From positions 1 through 41,635 of the forward strand of contig CAZGTM010000033.1 in assembly GCA_964528595.1 (NCBI GenBank): 41,635 nt of DNA. The letters run 5' to 3'. Positions 16,885 to 25,096 of the stretch are shown here, piece by piece; the first letter of the stretch is position 1; the number at the start of each line of letters is the position of its first letter. The notes below the pieces were generated by a model. It was not told where the DNA came from and ran no database searches. It saw only the letters and a list, made by a program, of their open reading frames with translations. A program made the position numbers and the translations under genes. This DNA is from CAYFKJ01 sp964528595 (GTDB lineage Bacteria > Pseudomonadota > Alphaproteobacteria > UBA2966).

Positions 16885-18030
16885 ATGACAACCAGCATCT
16901 ACGACACCGAAGACACCAAGCTCTTTCGCGAACAGTTGCGGCGCTACGTCGAAAACGAAATCGTACCCAACGGCGAGGAATGGGAAGCGGCAGGCATGGT
17001 GCCGCGCGAGGTGTTCCGCGACATGGGCAAGCTGGGTTTCCTCGGCGTGCGCTATCCAGAGGAATTCGGCGGCTCCGATCTCGACACCCTGACCACGGCC
17101 GTGCTGGCGGAGGAACTGGGGCGCTCGACCTTTGGCGGCTTCGCGGTATCGGTGCTGGTCCACACCGACATGGCCTCACCGCACCTGTTCCGGGCGGGCA
17201 GCGACGAACAGCGCAAGGCCTACATGCCCGGCATCGTCAGCGGTGATCTGGTCACGGCGGTCGCGGTCACCGAACCCGACGCCGGCTCGGACGTGGCTGG
17301 GATCAAGACCCGCGCCGTGCAGGATGGCGGCGACTGGGTGCTGAACGGCGCCAAGATGTTCATCACCAACGGCGTTCATGCCGATCTCTATTTCGTCGCC
17401 GCCAAGACCAACCCCGACGTTAAGGGCTCACGCGGTATCACCATGTTCATCGTAGAAAAGGGCACGCCGGGTTTTTCCGTCGGCCGGGCCTTGAACAAGA
17501 TGGGCTGGCACTGCTCGGACACGGCGGAACTGGTGTTCGACAACTGCCGCATCCCGGCGGCCAATATGCTGGGCGAGGAAAACCGGGGATTTTACGCCGT
17601 CATGCAGAATTTCCAGAACGAGCGTACGGTGATCGGCGCCCAGTCGATGGGCGAGGCCCAGAAGGCCATCGAGATCACGGCGGAGTACGTGCGCGAACGC
17701 AAGGCCTTCGGCGGCGTCTTGTGGGACAAACAGGGTATCCGCCAGCGCCTGTCCCAGCGCTCGGCGGAGGTTGCGGCGGGACGCCAGCTGGTCTACCACG
17801 CCGCCTGGCTCGATGCTCAGGGCATCGCCTGCGAGAAGGAGGTCTCGATGGTGAAGGCCTATTGCGGCGAACTGGTCAACCGCGTGGTCTACGACTGCCA
17901 GCAGTTCCACGGCGGCTTCGGCTGCATCCGCGAAAGCGCCATCGAACGCATGGCGCGCGACGCCCGCGTCCAAAGCATCGGCGGCGGCGCCACCGAGGTG
18001 ATGCTGGAGGAAATCGCCAAGCGTATGTAA
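16885..18030 (+). CDS. Acyl-CoA dehydrogenase (IVD/LCAD-type catalytic Glu position)
   Basis: A 381-residue FAD flavoprotein that makes 2-enoyl-CoA and passes electrons to ETF. Family motifs are VTEPDAGSDVAGIKT, the flavin-site stretch WVLNGAKMFITNG, and FGGFGCIRESAIERMARDARVQSIGGGATEVM. In medium- and short-chain dehydrogenases the catalytic base is the Glu of YEGT; here that place reads GGGAT. A Glu is found instead at E246 (QNERTVIG), equivalent to the position used by isovaleryl- and long-chain acyl-CoA dehydrogenases. Together with the two carboxylase subunits just upstream this suggests a branched-chain or isoprenoid acyl-CoA. It lies 23 nt downstream of the alpha subunit, clearly in the same operon. 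Confidence 0.92.
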   Translation: MTTSIYDTEDTKLFREQLRRYVENEIVPNGEEWEAAGMVPREVFRDMGKLGFLGVRYPEEFGGSDLDTLTTAVLAEELGRSTFGGFAVSVLVHTDMASPHLFRAGSDEQRKAYMPGIVSGDLVTAVAVTEPDAGSDVAGIKTRAVQDGGDWVLNGAKMFITNGVHADLYFVAAKTNPDVKGSRGITMFIVEKGTPGFSVGRALNKMGWHCSDTAELVFDNCRIPAANMLGEENRGFYAVMQNFQNERTVIGAQSMGEAQKAIEITAEYVRERKAFGGVLWDKQGIRQRLSQRSAEVAAGRQLVYHAAWLDAQGIACEKEVSMVKAYCGELVNRVVYDCQQFHGGFGCIRESAIERMARDARVQSIGGGATEVMLEEIAKRM

Positions 18031-18091
18031 GTTTGCCGCGAACAAACTCCGCCGCTATTGTCGCATACGGTAATCAGCAAAGGAGTTTGAG

Positions 18092-19639
18092 TTGGCGGAA
18101 CAAACGGGGCATTCGAGACGACGGCGTATTCGTGCGCGGACGGAACAGACGCCAACCAACCCCAACGCATTTTTGCTCGGCAAGCCGGGAAACGATCGGC
18201 CGGGTTTTGGCATGCTCGGCGAAGAGGCGCTGGAGCAATTGAAAGACCGCACGCTCGAATTGTTATCCGGGCACGGGATTGCGGTCGTTCACCCCGACGG
18301 TATCGAAGCCCTGCTGAAAGCGGGCGCAAAACCGGCGGCGCGGGCCGATTGTCTGCGTCTGCCAAGGGAACTGGTTGCCGAGGCGCTGGCCGCCCTGCCT
18401 ACGGAGATCGAGCTTTGCGGCAAGTCACCGGCCCGCGACTTGTCTCTACCGCGCGCCGACGGCGCCTTCGTCATGCGCACCGGGACCGGCGCGCATGGTT
18501 ACGTCGATCCCGAGGACCGGAGCTACCGCAACCTCGACCTCAAGGCGGTGGCGGAGATGGCGGCGGTCGCGAACGGCCTCGACGAGATCGGTTTTATCGC
18601 CCACCCCTTCGTGCACGGCGTGCCGGAAATCACCGCCGACATCCACAGCTTGGCAGCCTTGATCCAGCGCACGGACAAGCATGTCTGGATACAACCTTAC
18701 GAAAAGCTCAACGTCGAATACCTGATGCGATTGGCGAGCATCGCCGCCGGCGGGGAGGACGAGTTGAAGGCCCGCCCGCTGGCCAGCTGTATTACCTGTT
18801 CGTTCACGCCGCTAGAGTTCAAGGAAATGGATACCGAAGCCATCATCCAAGCCAGACGCTTCGGTCTGCCGCTGCACGCCTGCAGCCTGCCGACCGCGGG
18901 CGGCACGGCGCCGCTTTCGACGGGCGGTTCGGTCGTCATGGCGGCGGCCGAAATCCTCGCCATGGCTTGCCTCGCCCATGTTCTGGCGCCCGGCACGCCC
19001 GTCATCGCCACGCCCCTGATGTTCAGCCTCGACATGCGCACCGGCAGCGCCCTGCAATCGAGCGCCGAATCCATCCAGGCGGCGGCGACCGCCGTGCAGC
19101 TCATGAAGCGGGGCTTCGGCATGGTGACGCACACCTACGGGGCGGGCTCGGACACGCCCGACGTGGATGTCCAGTCCATGGCGGAACGCACGCTGCTGGG
19201 CCAGGCGGTAGCGCTGTCGGGCGGCGACATTCTGGGCGGCGTCGGCCAGTTGGAATGCGCCACAGTGTTCAGCCCCGTCCAGGCGGTGCTCGACAACGAG
19301 GCGGGCGCGATGATCCGCCGCTTCATGCAGCCGCCGGAGGTTGACGACGCGGCGCTCAACTGGGAGGGACTGACCGGCATCCGGACCGGCGGACACTTCC
19401 TCGATGCGCCGCACACGCTGGAGCACTGCCGCGAACAATTGCCGCCCAAGTCCTATCTGCGTCAGGGCCGCGACGACTACGAAGCATCGGACCGGCGAAC
19501 CGCCTTCGACGCGGCCCGCGAAACCGCGTTAGCGCTGATCCACGAGAGTGCGGACAAGGAACACCTCGGCGACGACGCCAAACGGGAAATCGCCGACGTC
19601 GTCGCGGCGGCTGACCGTCACATCGTCAACGCCGCCTAA
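18092..19639 (+). CDS. MttB-family (trimethylamine/glycine-betaine) methyltransferase, non-pyrrolysine
   Basis: A 515-residue member of the MttB superfamily. A TTG start is chosen because AAAGGAG lies just upstream at 18079-18085. Family features include LSGHGIAVVHPDGIEALLKA near the N-terminus, HPFVHGVPEITADIHSL, and the TIM-barrel segments LPLHACSLPTAGGTAPLS and LMFSLDMRTGSALQSSAESI. The frame runs uninterrupted with no in-frame TAG, so it is one of the many homologues lacking pyrrolysine. Characterised examples (MtgB type) demethylate glycine betaine or other quaternary amines using a corrinoid protein; no corrinoid protein is encoded nearby. It starts 61 nt after the acyl-CoA dehydrogenase and may be the last gene of that operon. 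Its substrate is unknown. Confidence 0.87.
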   Translation: MAEQTGHSRRRRIRARTEQTPTNPNAFLLGKPGNDRPGFGMLGEEALEQLKDRTLELLSGHGIAVVHPDGIEALLKAGAKPAARADCLRLPRELVAEALAALPTEIELCGKSPARDLSLPRADGAFVMRTGTGAHGYVDPEDRSYRNLDLKAVAEMAAVANGLDEIGFIAHPFVHGVPEITADIHSLAALIQRTDKHVWIQPYEKLNVEYLMRLASIAAGGEDELKARPLASCITCSFTPLEFKEMDTEAIIQARRFGLPLHACSLPTAGGTAPLSTGGSVVMAAAEILAMACLAHVLAPGTPVIATPLMFSLDMRTGSALQSSAESIQAAATAVQLMKRGFGMVTHTYGAGSDTPDVDVQSMAERTLLGQAVALSGGDILGGVGQLECATVFSPVQAVLDNEAGAMIRRFMQPPEVDDAALNWEGLTGIRTGGHFLDAPHTLEHCREQLPPKSYLRQGRDDYEASDRRTAFDAARETALALIHESADKEHLGDDAKREIADVVAAADRHIVNAA

Positions 19640-19642
19640 AAG

Positions 19643-20068
19643 CTAACGCACCACCAGCACCGAACAATCGGCGTGGCGCACGATGCGCGCGGCGTTGGGA
19701 CCCAACAGGTAGTCCTTCAGGTCGGGCCGGTGCGCCGCCACGATAATAAGGTCGACCCCGGTTTTGCCGGCAATGTTGAGGATCGCTTCATAAACGGTAC
19801 CTTCGCCGACGATGTGCTGGACGTTGATGTCGTCCGGCACGTTGTCTTTGACGAAAGCCTTTAGAGCCTCCAGCGCCTTGGCGGCGGCTTCTTGCTCGTA
19901 GCCCTCGGGGAAGAACTGGCCGACGATGCTCATGCCGAAATCCGGCAGCACGGTGGCAACGTGGAGGTTGCCGCCGCCCACGCGGCAGATTTCGATGGCC
20001 TTGGGCAGGGCTGATTTCCAGGAACTTTCGTCCCCCAGATCGACGGCGAGAAGAATGTCTTTGTACAT
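19643..20068 (-). CDS. Universal stress protein (UspA family), TRAP-associated
   Basis: A 141-residue single-domain Usp beginning MYKDILLAVDLGDESSW. Of two in-frame ATGs six bases apart, the second is preferred because AGGAGG lies eight bases before it. The C-terminal nucleotide-binding segment reads AAHRPDLKDYLLGPNAARIV, close to the classical G-x2-G-x9-G(S/T) pattern but with a proline where the phosphate-contacting Ser/Thr usually sits. It follows the TRAP permease after 12 nt. The Halomonas TeaD protein, also a Usp in a TRAP operon, binds ATP and tunes transporter activity, so a similar regulatory role is likely here. The 3' end lies 3 nt from the convergent MttB-like gene. Confidence 0.92.
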   Translation of the reverse strand: MYKDILLAVDLGDESSWKSALPKAIEICRVGGGNLHVATVLPDFGMSIVGQFFPEGYEQEAAAKALEALKAFVKDNVPDDINVQHIVGEGTVYEAILNIAGKTGVDLIIVAAHRPDLKDYLLGPNAARIVRHADCSVLVVR

Positions 20069-20080
20069 GGTCATATCCTC

Positions 20081-22672
20081 CTATGCCGCCGCCATCGCCG
20101 CGGCATCGCTATCCCGCCGTCGCCGTTGCAGCAAAACGATCAGAGCCAGCAACAGTATCGCCGGCAGATAGAACAGCTGTTTGGCGGGCCGGTCGGATTC
20201 GATCAGGACGCCGGCGATCTCGTAATCGAAGTCGATCTTCTGGCGTTCCGCCGTGCTGCCGAAGACGATGCTGTCGACGAACGCCTTGCCGTCCTCGAAG
20301 CGAAGCTCCAATCCGGCCTCCTTCAGGCGTTCCTTGCCGTCGGCAACGGCGCCCATGGGCAGCATCACCGATTTGTCGACGGCGCGGCCCTCCAGATCCT
20401 CGCCCGTGACGTGGATGCGGATTTGCGAGTCCGCCGGCATCTTCGCGGCGATTTCATGAATGCCGACGCCCGGCACCTCGTTGAGGGGCGGATAAAGCTG
20501 ATCCATCCAGAACCCCGGCCGGAACAGCGTAAAGGCCACCAGGATAAGGGCAAACGACTCCCACAACCGACTTTTCGAGATGAAGTAGCCTTGTGTTCCC
20601 GCCGCGAACAACAGCATAGCGGCGACAGCCGTCGCAATCGTGACCAGCAGGTGATACCAGGTTTCGATGCCGATCATCAGCAATTCGGTATTGAAGATGA
20701 ACAGGAACGGCAGGATGGCGGTCCGGATATCGTAGGTGAAGCCCTGAATACCCGTGCGGATGGGATCGCCACCCGATATGGCGGCTGCGGCGAAGGCGGC
20801 CATCGCCACCGGTGGCGTGTCGTCCGCCAGAATGCCGAAGTAGAAGACGAACATGTGTACGGCGATCAACGGCACGATCAGCCCGTTCTGTGCGCCGACG
20901 ATAACGATAACCGGCGCCATCAGGGACGAGACGACGATGTAGTTGGCCGTCGTCGGCAGCCCCATGCCGAGAATGAGGCTGAGAACGGCGGTGAAGATCA
21001 ACATCAACAGGACGTAGCCGCCTGAGATGAACTCGACGAATTCCGCCATGACCAGCCCGACGCCGGTGAGGGTAATGGTACCGACGATAATGCCGGCGGC
21101 GGCGGTTGCGACGCCGATGCCGATCATGTTGCGGGCGCCGGCGATCATGCCTTCGCAGACGTCGTTCACGCCCGCCTTAAGGCCGGCAACAAAATCCTCA
21201 CCCGTTTCGTGCATCAGATCTTTCAGGGGTTTTTGCGTCACCAGCACGAGCAGCATGAACATGGTGGCCCAAAAAGCAGACAGGCCGGGCGACAGGCGCT
21301 CCACGACGAGGCACCAGACCAGGACGGCGACAGGTAACAAAAAGTACAAGCCGGCCTTTATCGTCGGTCCCGCTTCGGGCAATTCCGTGATCTCGATATC
21401 ATGGGCGAGTTCCGGAAACTTGGTGGCGTATTTGATGAGCGCGACATAGGCGATCGTCAGAATGACGGAGGCAATCCAGGGCGTGGCGTCGCCGAACGCA
21501 CCCTTCATCCAACCCAACGCGTAGTAAGCCACCGTGCAGAGCACGGCCAGCCCGACGAAGGAGCCCATGAACATCACGAAACTGGTGAGGAACTTGGGCG
21601 GATTCTTTCTCGGTATGCCCTTCATGTCGGCCTTCACGGCCTCCAGATGGACGATGTAAACCAGCGCCATGTAGGAGATCAGCGCCGGCAGGGCGGCGTG
21701 TTTGATCACCTCGGTGTAGGTGATGCCGACGAATTCGACCATCAGGAAGGCCACGGCTCCCATGATCGGCGGCGTCAACTGGCCATTGGTCGAGGACGCC
21801 ACTTCGACGGCGCCCGCCTTTTCAGCGGAAAAACCCACCTTGCGCATCAGAGGAATGGTGAAGGTGCCGGTGGTCACCACGTTGGCGATGGCCGAACCCG
21901 ATACCAAACCTGTCATGCCCGAGGACACGACAGCGGCCTTGGCGGGACCGCCCCGCATGTGGCCCATCAGGGCGAAGGCGACGCGGATGAAATAGTTGCC
22001 CGCCCCCGCTTTCTCGAGGAGCGATCCAAAGAGCACGAACAGGAACACCATCGAGGTCGAGACGCCGAGCGCAATACCGAACACGCCTTCGGTCGTCAGA
22101 TAATAATGCGACATGCCTTTGGCCAGGCTGGCGCCTTGATGGGCGATCATCTCGGGCATCCAAGGGCCGCCAAAGGTATAGGTCAGGAAAATTACCGCCA
22201 CGACCATCAAGGGCGGACCTAGGGCGCGGCGCGTCGCTTCCAGGATCAGGATCAGGCCGATGACGGAAACCACGATATCAGTCGTCGTGGGCAGGCCCGG
22301 CCGGTCCGAAAGTTCGAGGTAGAAAATAAAGCCATAGGCCGCAGCTAACGCCGCCACGATGGCAATGATCCAGTCCTGCACGGGAATGAAGTGGCGTGGG
22401 GATCTCTTCAGTGCCGGAAACGCCAAATAGGCCAAAAATATGGCGAAGGCTAAATGGATGGCGCGGGCCTCCGTGCTGTTGAATATGCCAAAGCGCACCA
22501 TGAAGGGAATGGGCGAGGTGATCCAAAGCTGGAAGCAGGACCAGATCAGCGGCACCCACCAGAGGATTTTTGCCGGTATGCCGGTCGGCGACCTTGCACC
22601 CGTATCCGATTCGGCGATCAGGTCTTCAAGTTCGTCCTGGCTCGCCGCAACGCCGCCGTTTTCTTCACTCAT
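20081..22672 (-). CDS. TRAP transporter permease, fused 4TM/12TM (TAXI type, DUF3394 tail)
   Basis: An 863-residue polytopic inner-membrane protein. After a ~30-residue cytosolic leader there is a small-subunit-like four-helix part and then the large DctM-type domain. Typical DctM segments are SGMTGLVSGSAIANVVTTGT, GLPTTANYIVVSSLMAPVIV and FYFGILADDTPPVAMAAFAA. The C-terminal ~180 residues contain a DUF3394-like soluble domain between two last helices (FRPGFWMDQLYPP), ending in an RRRR positively charged tail. This is the fused permease that works with TAXI binding proteins in Na+- or H+-driven uptake. The start has AGGGGA upstream. It lies downstream of the binding-protein gene, separated by a terminator hairpin. 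The substrate is unknown, perhaps a dicarboxylate or amino/sulfo-acid. Confidence 0.94.
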   Translation of the reverse strand: MSEENGGVAASQDELEDLIAESDTGARSPTGIPAKILWWVPLIWSCFQLWITSPIPFMVRFGIFNSTEARAIHLAFAIFLAYLAFPALKRSPRHFIPVQDWIIAIVAALAAAYGFIFYLELSDRPGLPTTTDIVVSVIGLILILEATRRALGPPLMVVAVIFLTYTFGGPWMPEMIAHQGASLAKGMSHYYLTTEGVFGIALGVSTSMVFLFVLFGSLLEKAGAGNYFIRVAFALMGHMRGGPAKAAVVSSGMTGLVSGSAIANVVTTGTFTIPLMRKVGFSAEKAGAVEVASSTNGQLTPPIMGAVAFLMVEFVGITYTEVIKHAALPALISYMALVYIVHLEAVKADMKGIPRKNPPKFLTSFVMFMGSFVGLAVLCTVAYYALGWMKGAFGDATPWIASVILTIAYVALIKYATKFPELAHDIEITELPEAGPTIKAGLYFLLPVAVLVWCLVVERLSPGLSAFWATMFMLLVLVTQKPLKDLMHETGEDFVAGLKAGVNDVCEGMIAGARNMIGIGVATAAAGIIVGTITLTGVGLVMAEFVEFISGGYVLLMLIFTAVLSLILGMGLPTTANYIVVSSLMAPVIVIVGAQNGLIVPLIAVHMFVFYFGILADDTPPVAMAAFAAAAISGGDPIRTGIQGFTYDIRTAILPFLFIFNTELLMIGIETWYHLLVTIATAVAAMLLFAAGTQGYFISKSRLWESFALILVAFTLFRPGFWMDQLYPPLNEVPGVGIHEIAAKMPADSQIRIHVTGEDLEGRAVDKSVMLPMGAVADGKERLKEAGLELRFEDGKAFVDSIVFGSTAERQKIDFDYEIAGVLIESDRPAKQLFYLPAILLLALIVLLQRRRRDSDAAAMAAA

Positions 22673-22735
22673 TGCCGTCCCCTGTCAGGAAAATTTCTAA
22701 TTTGGTTCTGTTATCCGGTCGAATTTCAAATCATC

Positions 22736-22771
22736 AAAAAAAATGGCGGACGGGAATGGCTCCCGTCCGCC
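22736..22771 (-). terminator. Rho-independent terminator between TAXI binding protein and permease
   Basis: On the minus strand GGCGGACGGGA pairs with TCCCGTCCGCC over 11 perfect base pairs around a 5-nt loop, and one base after the stem comes a run of eight T. It begins eight bases after the stop of the binding-protein gene and lies 63 nt before the permease start. It should stop most transcripts after the binding protein, leaving the permease at a lower level. Confidence 0.9.
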
Positions 22772-22779
22772 AGGGGGCC

Positions 22780-23763
22780 TTACATCAGGCCAGCTTCCTT
22801 GTAGTACTTGGCGGCGCCGTCATGCAGCGGTGCCGACAACGCGTCCTTGACCATTTCGTTCTTCTTGAGAACGCCGAAGGCCGGGTGAAGTTTCTTGAAG
22901 GCATCGAAGTTCTCGAAAACGGCCTTCACGACCTCATAGACGGTCTTTTCGGACGTGCGGGTCGAGCTCACGAACGTGGCGCCGACGCCGAACGTCTTGA
23001 CGTCGTTCGGGTTACCTTTGTACATGCCGCCGGGAATGGTGGCATAGCGGTAGAACGAGTTGTCCTTGACCAGCTTGTCGATAGCCGGACCGGCAACCTC
23101 GACGATAACGGCGTCACAGGTCGTGGTCGCTTCCTTGTTCAAGGCGCTGGGGTTGCCGACGAGCCAGAAGAAGGCGTCGATCTTGTTGTCGCAAAGCGCA
23201 CCCGGCGTTTCCGCGGACTTCATTTGCGAGGCCAGTTTGAGATCGGCGTTGGTGTGGCCCATGGCGCCCCACATCACGTTCCAGGTCGCTTCGGTACCGG
23301 AACCGGGGTTGCCGATGTTGACGCGTTTGCCAACCAGATCCGCAACCGATTTGATGCCGGAATCACGCCGCGCAATGATGCTGACGGGCTCGGGGTGAAC
23401 CGAGAAGACAGCCCGAAGTTCCTTGAACGGGCCGGCATCCTTGAAGCTTTTCTTACCTGAGCCGTTGTAGGCGTGGTACTGCCAGTCCGACTGGGCGACG
23501 CCCATGTCCAGTTCGCCGGCCCGGATGGTGTTGATGTTGTAGACCGAGCCGCCGGTCGATTCGACCGAGCAGCGGACGCCGTGAGTCTTCCGGCCCTTGT
23601 TGACGAGACGGCAAATCGAACCGCCCGTCGGGTAGTAGACGCCCGTGACGCCGCCGGTGCCGATGGTGATGAATTCGGCCGCGTTTGCGGCGCCGAACAT
23701 CCCGGCGGTTAACGTCAGACCGGCTACCGCCGCGCCCGCGATAAGGGTTTTTTTCATCTGCAT
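22780..23763 (-). CDS. TAXI-family TRAP transporter solute-binding protein
   Basis: A 327-residue periplasmic binding protein. The start at 23763 (MQMKKTLIAG) is chosen because GGAGG is seven bases upstream; a longer frame exists but is not supported. The signal peptide runs to about ANA|AEF. The family pattern is strong: ITIGTGGVTGVYYPTGGSIC near the N-terminus, RCSVESTGGSVYNINTIRAG, ELDMGVAQSDWQYHAY, and GKRVNIGNPGSGTEATW. TAXI proteins bind glutamate, 2-oxoglutarate or other small acids, and the specificity cannot be told here. It is the first gene of the TRAP unit and is followed by a terminator that should raise its share of the transcript. Confidence 0.94.
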   Translation of the reverse strand: MQMKKTLIAGAAVAGLTLTAGMFGAANAAEFITIGTGGVTGVYYPTGGSICRLVNKGRKTHGVRCSVESTGGSVYNINTIRAGELDMGVAQSDWQYHAYNGSGKKSFKDAGPFKELRAVFSVHPEPVSIIARRDSGIKSVADLVGKRVNIGNPGSGTEATWNVMWGAMGHTNADLKLASQMKSAETPGALCDNKIDAFFWLVGNPSALNKEATTTCDAVIVEVAGPAIDKLVKDNSFYRYATIPGGMYKGNPNDVKTFGVGATFVSSTRTSEKTVYEVVKAVFENFDAFKKLHPAFGVLKKNEMVKDALSAPLHDGAAKYYKEAGLM

Positions 23764-23865
23764 TTGATTTCCTCCCTGGGGTTTATTGCCAAATGCCTTG
23801 CTTCGGAAAACCGGCAGACAGCGAGCCCGATTCCATACCGGGCGCGCCCTTTGCCGGAGCGGATA

Positions 23866-23919
23866 ATCGAGGGGCCAGGCCCTTCGATCTTGAGGCCCGG
23901 CGGGACTATTCCCGTCGGG
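23866..23919. promoter_or_regulatory. Two consecutive palindromes in the divergent TRAP / PLP-enzyme promoter region
   Basis: The 293-bp gap between the TAXI gene and the PLP-enzyme gene holds a 23-bp palindrome at 23866-23888 (11-bp arms ATCGAGGGGCC and GGCCCTTCGAT around a central A, one mismatch). A 10-bp hairpin follows at 23896-23919 (CCCGGCGGGA, loop CTAT, TCCCGTCGGG, one G-T). Neither is followed by a T-run, so they look more like operators than terminators. No binding protein can be named. Confidence 0.4.
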
Positions 23920-24056
23920 TTTGACCGGCGTTGCAGCAGCTTCGGCATCGAGCCAAACCTGCCGCCGGTAATTGACCGGTCCGTGAACTTTTCCCCGGCC
24001 CTTGCCGCCGGGCCGAAGTTTGTGCAATGTCCGCCAGACAACCGGCGGAGATATTG

Positions 24057-25091
24057 ATGGCGGAGAACACCGAATTCGAGGCTATCGGCGCACTGGACGA
24101 TGTGCCGCGTGCGGCGCTCTGGCGTCCGCCCTCGCCGCTTAGCCGCATGCCCAACGTGGAAGCCCGCTTCGACGGACTTTCGGCCTACGTCAAACGGGAC
24201 GACTGCACGGAACTCGCGTTCGGCGGCAACAAGGTGCGCCAACTTGAATTCTATTTCGGCGAGGCGCTGGCGTACGGCGCCGATACGGTTTTGATTACCG
24301 GCGCCGTGCAATCCAACTTCGTTCGATTGGCCGCCGCAGCCGCCAACAAGCTTGGCATGCATTGCCATATCCAGTTGGAGGAGCGGGTGGCGAAGCAAGA
24401 CCCGCTTTACCGCAATTCCGGCAACGTGCTGTTGGACCGCCTGCTGGGCGCGACCATGCACTCCTACCCGCATGGGGAGGACGAGGAAGGCGCCGACGCG
24501 CGTTTGCGCGAAATCGCCGCCGGTCTTGAGGCGGACGGAAAACGCGCCTACGTCATTCCGCTGGGTCCGGGGCACAAACCGATCGGCGCCCTCGGTTACG
24601 TGGTCGCCGCCCGTGAGATCCTGGCCCAGGCCGGCGAAATGGGCCTCGACTTTGACGAGGTCGTCGTCCCTTCCGGCAGTGGCAACACCCACGCCGGCAC
24701 CCTGTTCGGATTGCGGGCGCTGGGCTGCACGGCGCGCGTCAGTGGCATTTGCGTTCGCCGCGACGCCGAGGCGCAGCGACCGCGCATCGTCAAGCGATGT
24801 GCGGAGATCGCCGAGTTGCTGGGGCTGGACCCCGTCGTCGCGGAGGACGACGTCGTACTGAACGATGACTTCCTGGCCCCGGGGTACGGGCAGCTTAACG
24901 ACGCCACACGCGACGCCATCGAACTGGCGGCGCACGGCGAGGGACTGATTCTCGATCCCGTCTATTCGGGCAAGGCGATGGCCGGATTTGTCGACCGTGC
25001 GCGGCAGGCCGCCGCCGGCGACACGATGCTGTTCCTGCATACCGGCGGTACGCCTTCGATCTTCGCCTATGGCGATAGCCTGACGGAATAG
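24057..25091 (+). CDS. PLP-dependent D-cysteine desulfhydrase / L-cysteate sulfo-lyase-like enzyme
   Basis: A 344-residue fold-type II PLP enzyme. The ATG at 24057 is preceded by GGCGGAG and preferred over an upstream in-frame codon. PLP lysine K59 lies in FGGNKVRQLEF. The substrate-loop motif reads TGAVQSNFVRLAAA, and a PLP-phosphate-binding segment is VVPSGSGNTHAGTLFGL. The C-terminus FLHTGGTPSIFAY is typical of the ACC deaminase/D-cysteine desulfhydrase family, which also contains CuyA, the L-cysteate sulfo-lyase of marine Rhodobacterales. Expected products are pyruvate, ammonia and sulfide (or sulfite). Divergence from a TAXI transporter hints that uptake and desulfuration are linked, but the choice among activities is not possible from sequence alone. 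Confidence 0.85.
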   Translation: MAENTEFEAIGALDDVPRAALWRPPSPLSRMPNVEARFDGLSAYVKRDDCTELAFGGNKVRQLEFYFGEALAYGADTVLITGAVQSNFVRLAAAAANKLGMHCHIQLEERVAKQDPLYRNSGNVLLDRLLGATMHSYPHGEDEEGADARLREIAAGLEADGKRAYVIPLGPGHKPIGALGYVVAAREILAQAGEMGLDFDEVVVPSGSGNTHAGTLFGLRALGCTARVSGICVRRDAEAQRPRIVKRCAEIAELLGLDPVVAEDDVVLNDDFLAPGYGQLNDATRDAIELAAHGEGLILDPVYSGKAMAGFVDRARQAAAGDTMLFLHTGGTPSIFAYGDSLTE

Positions 25092-25096
25092 AGCCG

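Noticed and set aside
18349..19344. 331-codon plus-strand frame inside the MttB-like gene
   Set aside because: Out-of-frame shadow, rich in Arg/Gly/His, with no recognisable domain.
18092..19639. Pyrrolysine-containing MttB
   Set aside because: No in-frame TAG occurs in the gene.
20126..21025. 299-codon plus-strand frame opposite the TRAP permease
   Set aside because: Shadow of a hydrophobic gene read on the other strand; dominated by Asp, His, Gln and Arg with no family pattern.
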